From NCBI GenBank assembly GCA_900769285.1, contig CAAGGB010000230.1, forward strand, positions 1 to 20,427: DNA of 20,427 nt, given 5' to 3'. This stretch comes from Victivallales bacterium. Lineage in GTDB: Bacteria > Verrucomicrobiota > Lentisphaeria > Oligosphaerales > Oligosphaeraceae. Position 1 is the first letter of the stretch. Every line of letters starts with the position of its first letter. Below the pieces are notes generated by a model. It searched no databases. It was not told where the DNA came from and saw only the letters and a program-made list of their open reading frames with translations. A program made the position numbers and the translations under genes. Shown here one piece after another: positions 1 to 6,837 of the stretch.

Positions 1-31
1 CGGCCGGACCGACGCGGGGCATCCCATGTGC

Positions 32-676
32 CTACTCCTCGGGCAGGACGGCATACGGGCCGAGGATGTCGGGCTTGTTGGCCATGCTGTCCTCGGCGGT
101 GATGGGGCGAAGGACCTTGCAGGGGACGCCGGCGGCCAGGGAGCCGGCGGGGATGTCGCGTGTGACGACACTGCCGGCGCCGATGACACAGCCGTCGCCG
201 ATGGTGACGCCGGGGCAGACGGTCACGTTGGCGCCGAACCAGCAGTCGTTGCCGATGCGGACGGGCTTGGCGTAGCAGAGCCGGATGGGCTTGCCGTCGG
301 GCGCCTGCAGACGCTTGCGCTCGCCCGGCAGCAGCGGATGGATGGGCGTCACGATGGTCAGGTTGGGGCCGAAGTTGTTGTCGTTGCCAATCTCGACCTT
401 GGCGTCGTCCTGGATGGTCGTGTTGTAGTTGAAGAAGTTGCGCTCGCCGATGGTCGTGTGGCGGCCATAGTGGAAGAAGATGGGGCCCTGCATGAAGGAG
501 CCGGCGCCGAAGCGTCCGCAGATGAGCTGAAGCAACTGCGCGCGCACCTCCGTGTCATCCTCGTTGGTGCGGCTGTATTCGGCGCTCAGCTTGTGCGAGC
601 GCAGCTTCATCGCCTTCAGCTCCGGATGGGCCGGGCAGAACATCTGACCCGCGAAAATCTTCTCTTCCTCAGTCAT
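32..676 (-). CDS. Sugar O-acetyltransferase, maltose/galactoside acetyltransferase family
   Basis: A 214-residue left-handed beta-helix acetyltransferase of the LacA/Maa/NodL type, which moves acetyl from acetyl-CoA to a sugar hydroxyl in the cytoplasm. The N-terminal part (about 1-60, MTEEEKIFAGQMF onward) matches the helical maltose-acetyltransferase domain. Hexapeptide repeats fill about 72-180 (TIGERN, VEIGND, VRIGND, VTIGDG, CVIGAG). His113 in TPIHPL sits where the family's catalytic histidine lies. Length is slightly above the usual 185-205 residues because of a short C-terminal tail. I chose the ATG at 674-676 because AAGAAGAG lies just upstream and the family homology begins there; the extension to 739 runs through an intergenic hairpin. 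It is the last gene of a leftward operon behind a glycoside hydrolase, so it may acetylate released sugars. The family call is firm; the substrate is unknown. Confidence 0.9.
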   Translation of the reverse strand: MTEEEKIFAGQMFCPAHPELKAMKLRSHKLSAEYSRTNEDDTEVRAQLLQLICGRFGAGSFMQGPIFFHYGRHTTIGERNFFNYNTTIQDDAKVEIGNDNNFGPNLTIVTPIHPLLPGERKRLQAPDGKPIRLCYAKPVRIGNDCWFGANVTVCPGVTIGDGCVIGAGSVVTRDIPAGSLAAGVPCKVLRPITAEDSMANKPDILGPYAVLPEE

Positions 677-721
677 GTCGGTTCGTCTCTTCTTGTGCTG
701 TGTATGGTGGATGGGGGCATT

Positions 722-753
722 CCTCTCCGCCCGGCCCATGCCGGACGGAGAGG
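722..753 (-). terminator. Intergenic stem-loop between hydrolase and acetyltransferase genes
   Basis: The arms CCTCTCCGCCCGGC and GCCGGACGGAGAGG pair over 14 positions with a single mismatch around a 4-nt loop. No T-run follows on either strand, so this is not a textbook intrinsic terminator. It lies 23 bp below the stop of the upstream hydrolase gene and about 45 bp above the acetyltransferase start. It may act as a partial terminator or as an mRNA-stabilising or processing hairpin inside the operon. Confidence 0.5.
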
Positions 754-776
754 CATACCTGTTGGCTGTCGACGCG

Positions 777-3608
777 TCACTCCGCGACGATTTCGTAGAG
801 GAGCTGCGCCTTGCCCTGATGACGGATGTTGAGTGTGAAGGTCAGCTTGCCGTCCTCGATGCGCGACTCGACCTTGTCGAGGCGTCGTCCGGCGAGGTCG
901 ACGCGATAGACGGTGTAGCGTCCGGGCTGGTCGAGGGCGATGCTGGCCTCGACGGCGCCGGCGCGCACCAGGAAGGGCTGCTTGCCCCAGGCCATCACGG
1001 TCTTGCGCTCCTCCTCGGCGTACTTCTGCCCGGAGTTGTGCAGCTCGGTGACATGGGAGAGCAGCAGACGCCGCGACGTGCGGATGGGCTCCTTGGTGAC
1101 GGAGGACACCCAGACGGTGGCGTCGGCGCCGAGGACCTTGAAGGTGGCGACGTCCGTGGTCACGGTGTCGCCCTTCTCGACGAAGCCGCCGGCGGTCATG
1201 GCGGTGTTGAGTATCATGGCGTTGCGCTCGCCGTCAATCATGAACTGCCCGTCGGCGGTCTGGAAGATGCGCTTGGAGAAGTCGGTGAGGTTGTTCTTGG
1301 GGAGCCAGCCATGGGACTTGACGAGTGCGCCGACGGAGTCGCCGTTGGCCTCGCTCCAGGGGATGTCGAACGCGGCCTTGGGCGCGGTGGCGTCCATGGA
1401 GACGGAGATGTCGGCGGGGACGTTGGCGTCGCGGTCCCCGACGAAGGTTCCGACCTTGGCGATGAGGTTATAGCCCGGCCAGCTGGGGCTGACGGTGACC
1501 TCGGGTGCCTTGGGGTCCTTGGTCCAGTCCTTGCCGAGGGTGAGGGCGATGGTGTGCGGCGCCTCGGCGAGGTCGCGGCGGAGGAAGAGGCAGAGCGTGG
1601 CGCGCTCCGTCACCTGGGCGAACGGGTCGCTGACGACGTCGAAGTAGCCGGCCGCGCGGCTGGTGGAGTTGAACATGTCGTTGGAGTGGGAGTAGGCGAA
1701 GCGCCAGAGTCCGCCCCAGTTCTGGATGGCGGCCAGGCAGCCGGTCATGATGCCGCCGATGCCGCGGTAGCGGCCGGGGCCGGAGTAGTTCCATTCGGTG
1801 ATGGCGAAGGGGCGGTCCAGGACGCGGATGAACGAGCTGCCGGCGCCGCCGATGCGGCCGGTCTTCATGACGGAGAGGTTGTCGCAGGTGGAGGGCAGGC
1901 GCCAGGATTCGCCCAGGAAGCGCGGATGGTCGATGTAGAAGTGGTCGTCGACGTAGTCGAAGGTGGCGCGGGTGGACTGCGCCCACAGGCGGCGGCCCGA
2001 GTTGTTCATGTCGGTGAAGAGGGCCTTGCTGCCGAGCTCGTCGCGCAGGAACGAGGTCATCTCGCGGAACATCGCCTGGTGCGTGTCGAAGAGGAAATGC
2101 GGGAAGAGCGGCGAGCCCTGGTCGATGGCGGTGGCGGGGAACGTCTTCACGCCGGCCTCGGTGCGCGCCGCGGCCGTCGGGAACCGCCGTGCCAGCCAGT
2201 CGTTCCAGGCCTTCAGCCAGTCGGCCGCGAAGAGCTCGCGGAAGTTGCCGCCCGCATAGGGGCTGATCACGCCCTCATTGACCATGCTGATGACGTTCAG
2301 CGCGGGGTCGTTGGCCAGGCTCAGGCCCGTGTAGGGGTTGACGTGGCCCAGGAACGCCTTTGCGAAGCGCTTCCAGCTCTCCATGGCGCGGCGGTTCACC
2401 GCGCACAGCATCTTGAACTCGTTCATGGCGATGGTGCCCTTCTGTCCGGGATAGATTTCGTGGGCGTTGACCTCGCGCGAGACGTAGACGTCGGTGGTCA
2501 TGTAGATGCCGCGCTTCTTGAGGGCGGCGAAGAGGTAGTCGAAGCGGTCGAGGCGCTCCGGGTCGAGCTGGCAGGAGTCCTGGCGATTGAACTTGGTCAG
2601 GTTGTTCTCGTGGTGGTGGAAGCGGACGGTGTTGTAGCCGAAGCGCGCGAGGCGGTCAGCCAGGATGTCGCTCTGCTCATGCGTGAGGTTGTGGGCGCCC
2701 ATGCAGAAGTTCACGCCGTAGAAGCGCTGCTGGACGCCGGGGCGTCCCGTGAACTCGAAGCTCTGGCCGTTGGCGACCGTCCAGCCGTGCTTGCCGGCCG
2801 GCGCGTCCTGGGCGACGACATCGGTGAAGTCAATGACGGAGCCCTTCTCGATGTCGAGGTGGTTGACGAGGGGTATCCAGGTCTCGTCGGCCTGCATGAC
2901 GACGGGGCGGTCCTCCTTGAAGGTCAGCTTCTCGGGGAAGGTGACGGAGAATTTGGCGGTGTAGGTGACGCCCTTGCGGTAGATGTTGGTGTTCTCGCCG
3001 GTCATGGTGGCGTCGGACGGGCGGCAGGAGTAGCGCAGCTCGAAGTGGTTGTGTCCCCAGCGGCGGTTGTCCTGGATGAGCATGGTGCTCTGGCCGTCCA
3101 GCCTGAAGATGAGTCGCCCGACAGGGGCGGCGATGTCCAGGGTGTCGGCGCAGGTGCGCGCGACGTGGATGGTCTTGAACTCGGTGGGCAGAAGGCCCTT
3201 GACGTCATTGGAGAAGACGTAGGTGCCGCCGCCGAAGAGGTTGGAGTCGAGGTCGAAGCTGACCTTGAGCGCATGGGCCTCGGTGTCCTCCTGGGGCGTG
3301 AAGCGGTGCTCGTACTCGACCGTGCGGTCGTCGGTCTGGCGATAGGTCATCACATAGTCGACCAGCGTCTCGCGGTTGCGCTTCGAGCCGAAGACGCCGG
3401 TGACCTTGCCGGGCGTCACCTTCGAGTAGTCGACGCTCGCGCCCTGGCCGTTCCAGCCGGGCCGCAGGATGGACGAGGACACCTCGCCGAGCTTCTGCCC
3501 ATCCTTGAAGAACGTCATGTTGCCGTTAATCTGGGTTCGCACCAGCCACTCCGCGCTGGCGGTCAGGGCACCCAGCGCAGCCATCACGGTCAGTAGTCGT
3601 TTCATCAT
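777..3608 (-). CDS. Exported clan GH-A glycoside hydrolase (cellulase-family-like), three-domain
   Basis: A 943-residue secreted enzyme. Residues 1-19 (MMKRLLTVMAALGALTASA) form a signal peptide. Residues of about 20-260 look like a beta-sandwich module, about 290-640 like a TIM barrel, and the rest like a beta-rich C-terminal module. The barrel opens with FYGVNFCMGAH (297-306) and NTVRFHHHEN (326-335). Glu445 in SMVNEG is the likely acid/base and Glu605 in AITEWN the likely nucleophile, following the clan GH-A rule of catalytic Glu at the ends of strands 4 and 7. I chose the ATG at 3606-3608 because GGAGG lies 8 nt upstream; an ATG at 3623 would put this ribosome site inside the coding region. 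The DUF1080 gene lies 64 bp upstream, so the two are probably cotranscribed. The clan is well supported; the exact GH family and substrate are not determined. Related proteins in Lentisphaerota and Verrucomicrobiota are usually labelled cellulase-family hydrolases. Confidence 0.8.
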   Translation of the reverse strand: MMKRLLTVMAALGALTASAEWLVRTQINGNMTFFKDGQKLGEVSSSILRPGWNGQGASVDYSKVTPGKVTGVFGSKRNRETLVDYVMTYRQTDDRTVEYEHRFTPQEDTEAHALKVSFDLDSNLFGGGTYVFSNDVKGLLPTEFKTIHVARTCADTLDIAAPVGRLIFRLDGQSTMLIQDNRRWGHNHFELRYSCRPSDATMTGENTNIYRKGVTYTAKFSVTFPEKLTFKEDRPVVMQADETWIPLVNHLDIEKGSVIDFTDVVAQDAPAGKHGWTVANGQSFEFTGRPGVQQRFYGVNFCMGAHNLTHEQSDILADRLARFGYNTVRFHHHENNLTKFNRQDSCQLDPERLDRFDYLFAALKKRGIYMTTDVYVSREVNAHEIYPGQKGTIAMNEFKMLCAVNRRAMESWKRFAKAFLGHVNPYTGLSLANDPALNVISMVNEGVISPYAGGNFRELFAADWLKAWNDWLARRFPTAAARTEAGVKTFPATAIDQGSPLFPHFLFDTHQAMFREMTSFLRDELGSKALFTDMNNSGRRLWAQSTRATFDYVDDHFYIDHPRFLGESWRLPSTCDNLSVMKTGRIGGAGSSFIRVLDRPFAITEWNYSGPGRYRGIGGIMTGCLAAIQNWGGLWRFAYSHSNDMFNSTSRAAGYFDVVSDPFAQVTERATLCLFLRRDLAEAPHTIALTLGKDWTKDPKAPEVTVSPSWPGYNLIAKVGTFVGDRDANVPADISVSMDATAPKAAFDIPWSEANGDSVGALVKSHGWLPKNNLTDFSKRIFQTADGQFMIDGERNAMILNTAMTAGGFVEKGDTVTTDVATFKVLGADATVWVSSVTKEPIRTSRRLLLSHVTELHNSGQKYAEEERKTVMAWGKQPFLVRAGAVEASIALDQPGRYTVYRVDLAGRRLDKVESRIEDGKLTFTLNIRHQGKAQLLYEIVAE

Positions 3609-3672
3609 GTGTATTACCTCCATGCGTTCATGTGGAAGCTGTCTCCGGACGTGAGTCGCTCGCGTCCCTCCT

Positions 3673-5127
3673 TCATTTCTCGACGAACCAGATGTTGCGG
3701 AACTGGACGGGGTTGCCGTGGTCCTGGAGCATCAGGGGACCCTTGGGGACGTCCTTCTGCCCGAAGCCGCCGGGGGTGCAGCGGATGGCGAGGCGGTCAT
3801 GGACGAGGACGCCGTTGAAGCGCAGCGTGAGCTCCGCGTCCTTGGTCTTGTTGCCGTCCTTGTCGAACTGTGCGGCGGTGAAGTCGATGTCGTAGGTCTG
3901 CCATTCGCCGGGGGCGAGGCAGGCGTTGGCGAGGGGGACGGCCTGCTGGTAGATGCCGGCGCAGTCGTTGTTGCGCGGCTCGAGGCCGAAGCTGTCGAGG
4001 ACCTGAATCTCATAGCGGCCATGCAGGTAGACGCCCGAGTTGGAGCGTCCCTGGCCGCGCGCCTCCGGCATCACGGCGTTGCGGAACTCCAGGTGCATCC
4101 GGAACGAGCCCATCTGCTCGACGGAGACCATCGAGCCGCCGCCACGCGCGATTTCGGCGACGCCGCCAGGCAGCAGGTTCCAGCGATACCCGCTGCGGTC
4201 GGGGCCGCAGTCGACCAGTTGCCAGCTCGCCGCCTCGACGCCCTTCTCCGGGGCGAACGCCAGCTCGGCCAGGCGGCCCTGCTGACCCTCGGCGCGGCTG
4301 TACGGGCCGGAGGCCAGCCAGCACAGCACTGTGCCGTTCGGCGACAGCGACTTGCCCGCGCTGCCCTCCGGACGGAAGCGGACGCCGGGCACCGCGCGGC
4401 CGGACGCATCGCACACACGCGCCACGCCCTGCCAGTCGCCGCCGCCCTGGATGACCTTCAGCAGCAGCTCGTTCTCGCCACGGCGCAGATGCAGCGGCAC
4501 GCTGTCCTCGTCCGCCTTGAGCGCACGTGGGACATCCTTCGTGTAGAGGCGCTGGCCATTGAGGAAGACGACGATGCCGTCGTCGGAGCCCGTCTTGAGG
4601 ATGACGTCGCGCTCCGCGTCGGAGTCGATGCGGCAGAACAGATACCCGACGCAGTTGGAGGCGTTCCGGAGGGAGCGGTTGAGATTGACGATGCCGCCGG
4701 CGCGGCGGCTGCCTTGGAAGCCGGACAGCGCCGTCTCCGGGCCGAGAATGACCTTCGCGCCCACCGGCGGACGCTCGCCCAGCGTGGGGGATACGTGACG
4801 GTACGGCTTCAGGCTCACCTGGCCGGCCGGCGTCGCGCCGCTGAACACGCCGTCGCGGATACCGGCGCCGCCGGCGAACGCCACCGCGCCGCCCTCGGCC
4901 TTGCCGTCCAGGGTGGCCAGCGACTCGCGGTCGCCGACCGCATGGATGACGCGCCGCAGCACCGCACGGTACGTCCCCTTGCCCTGCGCCAGCACCTGCG
5001 CGAACACCGTCTCCTCACCGCCATCCGCTCGCTTCAGCGTCCCCTTCCAGTCTCCCTGGAACGCATCCTCCGCCGCGCCAGCCAGCAGACCCAGCGCACA
5101 CACCATCGCCATCAGACGTCGTGACAT
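3673..5127 (-). CDS. Exported DUF1080 (3-keto-disaccharide hydrolase-like) protein with central jelly-roll domain
   Basis: A 484-residue exported protein. Residues 1-18 (MSRRLMAMVCALGLLAGA) form a signal peptide. Residues of about 20-110 form a small beta-rich domain. Residues of about 125-245 resemble PA14-like jelly rolls, with YLFCRIDSD, TGSDDGIVVFLNGQ and RRGENELLLKV typical of that fold. Residues of about 300-484 are a DUF1080 (PF06439) concanavalin-like domain, with the hallmark stretch SNSGVYLHGRYEIQVLDS near 362-379 and GIYQQAVP following. DUF1080 proteins include enzymes acting on 3-keto glycosides, and many are simply glycan-associated. I chose the ATG at 5125-5127 because GAGGT lies 7-8 nt upstream and a signal peptide starts there; the longer frame to 5217 is arginine-rich and lacks this. 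It is the first gene of the operon that continues into the GH-A hydrolase. The domain call is secure; catalytic activity is inferred. Confidence 0.85.
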   Translation of the reverse strand: MSRRLMAMVCALGLLAGAAEDAFQGDWKGTLKRADGGEETVFAQVLAQGKGTYRAVLRRVIHAVGDRESLATLDGKAEGGAVAFAGGAGIRDGVFSGATPAGQVSLKPYRHVSPTLGERPPVGAKVILGPETALSGFQGSRRAGGIVNLNRSLRNASNCVGYLFCRIDSDAERDVILKTGSDDGIVVFLNGQRLYTKDVPRALKADEDSVPLHLRRGENELLLKVIQGGGDWQGVARVCDASGRAVPGVRFRPEGSAGKSLSPNGTVLCWLASGPYSRAEGQQGRLAELAFAPEKGVEAASWQLVDCGPDRSGYRWNLLPGGVAEIARGGGSMVSVEQMGSFRMHLEFRNAVMPEARGQGRSNSGVYLHGRYEIQVLDSFGLEPRNNDCAGIYQQAVPLANACLAPGEWQTYDIDFTAAQFDKDGNKTKDAELTLRFNGVLVHDRLAIRCTPGGFGQKDVPKGPLMLQDHGNPVQFRNIWFVEK

Positions 5128-5266
5128 CAGCACACCTCGCTTTCTTGTCGGTTCCCATTCATCATGAGCCACAGGGAGACGCCGGCCTGGCCGCGTCCCC
5201 CGCCTATCGTTCTTCAAGACACCAATAAGCTAACTCAAGATAGCTATATTTCAATCACACCTTTGC
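5128..5266 (-). promoter_or_regulatory. AT-rich leader/promoter region of the DUF1080-GH operon
   Basis: This gene-free stretch holds a local AT-rich patch (about 5215-5270) in otherwise GC-rich DNA, between the terminator of the pseudopilin pair and the DUF1080 start. It contains the 8-bp palindrome ATAGCTAT at 5240-5247 and the minus-strand elements TTGCAA and TTGAAA. No -35/-10 pair with a 16-18 bp spacer is convincing. The operon promoter must lie here if transcription starts after the terminator, but I cannot place it exactly. Confidence 0.35.
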
Positions 5267-5307
5267 AAAAAAAGTGCCAGGCTCTCCGACAGGGGGGAAC
5301 CAGGCAC
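5267..5307 (-). terminator. Intrinsic terminator of the first pseudopilin pair
   Basis: On the minus strand GTGCCTGG and CCTGGCAC form the base of a stem with one T-T mismatch. It is extended by TTC/GAG and CC/GG pairs around a short loop, and followed directly by seven T residues (A7 at 5267-5273 on the plus strand). It begins 25 bp past the stop codon of the 5333-5938 gene. This is a standard rho-independent terminator. Confidence 0.85.
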
Positions 5308-5332
5308 AGTAGGAGGGCAGAACGATGGACGG

Positions 5333-5938
5333 TCAGTTCTTCACCCAGGAGGTGTGCCATTGGGTCGGCTCGATGGTGTGGCGCTTCTTCTGCTCGACGT
5401 GGCCGTCACGGAAGAGACTGCTGCACATGTCGTTGTGGTCGAACTTGAGGCGGAGGGAGCCGTTGGTCGTCTCCTGCGGCCAGACCTGGGACAGCCAGTC
5501 GATGCCGCCGGGGCCGGTCCAGATGCCGTCGGCGATGATGTAGTGCTGGGAGGGCGAGATGGCGCTCTGCTGGGACTTGACGCGGCCGGAGATGTTGTAG
5601 ATGTAGGTGGAGGCGGTGCTGCTGGGCTGGACCTCAGAGCGCGACGGGCAGATCCAGACCTTGTTGTCGCCGACGTAGCTGTCGAGCTGTCCGCGCCAGC
5701 GCTCTGGCGGGAACCAGCCGTTGTCCTTCCAGTAGAACTCGGGGAGGAAGTCCTCGTTGTCGTGCATGTAGGTGACGGTGGCCAGACCTATCTGCTTGAG
5801 GTTGGAGACGCAGGAGATGCCGCGGGCCTTCTCGCGGGCCTTCGACAGCGCCGGCAGCAGCATCGCCGCCAGTATCGCGATGATGGCGATGACGACGAGC
5901 AGCTCAATCAGGGTGAAGGAATGTGTGCGTCTGGACAT
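5333..5938 (-). CDS. Prepilin-like protein with H-X9-DG motif (type II secretion pseudopilin-like), pair A second gene
   Basis: A 201-residue protein with a type IV prepilin N-terminus: a short basic leader (MSRRTHS), Phe8 as the +1 residue, TLIEL with the conserved Glu at +5 (Glu12), and a hydrophobic helix to about residue 30, then SKAREKAR. The C-terminal domain has WICPSRS (95-101) and the H-X9-DG signature, with His168 and Asp178-Gly179. Such proteins are processed by a prepilin peptidase and sit in the inner membrane or in a pseudopilus; Lentisphaerota and Planctomycetota carry very many of unknown function. I chose the ATG at 5936-5938, which has AAAGGA about 9 nt upstream; the longer frame begins with TTG. 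It lies 42 bp after its paralogue (5981-6598) and closely resembles it (both have FDHNDMCS and a W-x-T-x-W-x-KN end), so it is a tandem duplicate. The -1 residue is Ser instead of the usual Gly. Confidence 0.9.
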   Translation of the reverse strand: MSRRTHSFTLIELLVVIAIIAILAAMLLPALSKAREKARGISCVSNLKQIGLATVTYMHDNEDFLPEFYWKDNGWFPPERWRGQLDSYVGDNKVWICPSRSEVQPSSTASTYIYNISGRVKSQQSAISPSQHYIIADGIWTGPGGIDWLSQVWPQETTNGSLRLKFDHNDMCSSLFRDGHVEQKKRHTIEPTQWHTSWVKN

Positions 5939-5980
5939 GGTGGGTGTTCCTTTGGTTGTATTGGTCAAGGCTATGCTCCG

Positions 5981-6598
5981 TCAGTTCTTGGACCAGCCGG
6001 TGTACCACTTGGACGGCTCGATGGTGCGGCGCTTCTTCTGCTCGGCGTGGCCGTCGCGGAACAGGCAACTGCACATGTCGTTGTGGTCGAAGCGTAGACG
6101 CAGGTTGGCGTTGGTCGACTCCTGCGGCCAGATGAAGCCGTTGCCGTCGATGCCGCCGGCGGTGCCGTGGACGCCATCGGCGAAGATGTAGTGCTCGGAG
6201 GGCGAGATGGCGGCCTGCTGGGACTTGGTGTTGCCGGAGACGTTGTAGATGTAGGTGACGGCAAGGTCGCCGGGGGTCACGCCGGTGCGCGACGGGCAGA
6301 TCCAGACCTTGTTGTCGCCGACGTAGTCGTGGAGCTCGGCCCGCCAGCCGCCGTTCGGCGGCTGCCAGCCGCCGAGCGAGGCGCTGTAGTAGAAGTTGGG
6401 GAGGAAGTCCTCGTTGTCCTGCATATAGGTGATGGTCCCCAGACCAATCTGCTTGATGTTGGAGATGCACGAGATGGCGCGGGCCTTCTCGCGGGCCTTC
6501 GACAGCGCCGGCAGCAGCATCGCCGCCAGGATGGCGATGATGGCAATGACGACCAGCAGCTCAATCAGGGTAAAGTCTCGTCTCGTTCTCAAAGTCAT
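5981..6598 (-). CDS. Prepilin-like protein with H-X9-DG motif, pair A first gene
   Basis: A 205-residue paralogue of the gene at 5333-5938. The leader is MTLRTRRD, Phe9 is the +1 residue, Glu13 the +5 glutamate, and the hydrophobic helix ends in LPALSKAREKAR. The middle has YIYNVSGNTKSQQAAISPSE, nearly shared with its neighbour. The C-terminal H-X9-DG motif is His172 with Asp182-Gly183. I chose the ATG at 6596-6598, since AAGGAG lies 9 nt upstream; an in-frame ATG eight codons earlier overlaps that ribosome site. It is the first gene of a two-gene unit served by the promoter at 6701-6729 and closed by the terminator at 5267-5307. Asp occupies the -1 position, which is unlike normal prepilin peptidase substrates. 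Family membership is sure; the role beside glycan-degrading genes is unproven. Confidence 0.9.
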   Translation of the reverse strand: MTLRTRRDFTLIELLVVIAIIAILAAMLLPALSKAREKARAISCISNIKQIGLGTITYMQDNEDFLPNFYYSASLGGWQPPNGGWRAELHDYVGDNKVWICPSRTGVTPGDLAVTYIYNVSGNTKSQQAAISPSEHYIFADGVHGTAGGIDGNGFIWPQESTNANLRLRFDHNDMCSCLFRDGHAEQKKRRTIEPSKWYTGWSKN

Positions 6599-6700
6599 CC
6601 TTCTTTTCTCCTTAACCATCTGGAAAACAACCACAAACGTCATCCGAGCACCGTTTTTTCCCGTGGTGTTGGAGTGGACGGTCGCTCACGTTTCATCTAT

Positions 6701-6729
6701 ATTATACCAAAATCTCATGTCCAACACAA
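6701..6729 (-). promoter_or_regulatory. Sigma-70-like promoter for pseudopilin pair A
   Basis: On the minus strand TTGTGT (6724-6729) is followed by a 17-bp spacer and then a perfect TATAAT (6701-6706), preceded by TTTGG. It lies in the AT-rich gap 6599-6837 and would give a leader of about 95 nt before the start at 6598. The divergent gene at 6838 must also be driven from this gap, but I find no convincing plus-strand -35/-10 pair. TTATAGCTGATAGATTT (6751-6767) is the only AT-rich candidate. Confidence 0.65.
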
Positions 6730-6837
6730 ATGCGGGAGTCATTTTTTTCGTTATAGCTGATAGATTTCAGTTTCTCCGGCGGGCTGTCCGCCGGACGTTG
6801 TCCACCATCCACCCATCAAGAAGACCAGGAGCCACCC

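Noticed and set aside
677..739. A longer N-terminus for the acetyltransferase starting at 739
   Set aside because: The extra residues cross the 722-753 hairpin and have no family similarity. AAGAAGAG sits before the ATG at 676.
675..3596. A 973-codon open frame on the plus strand opposite the GH-A hydrolase
   Set aside because: It is rich in Val, Gly, Ala, Asp and Glu with no domain pattern. It is the antisense shadow expected in GC-rich DNA; the minus-strand protein has a signal peptide and catalytic motifs.
5240..5247. An operator at the ATAGCTAT palindrome
   Set aside because: Eight-base palindromes are common in AT-rich patches. I found no second exact copy in the other promoter regions.
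5939..5968. An upstream TTG start for the second pair A pseudopilin
   Set aside because: It would lengthen the prepilin leader and place the AAAGGA ribosome site inside the coding region.
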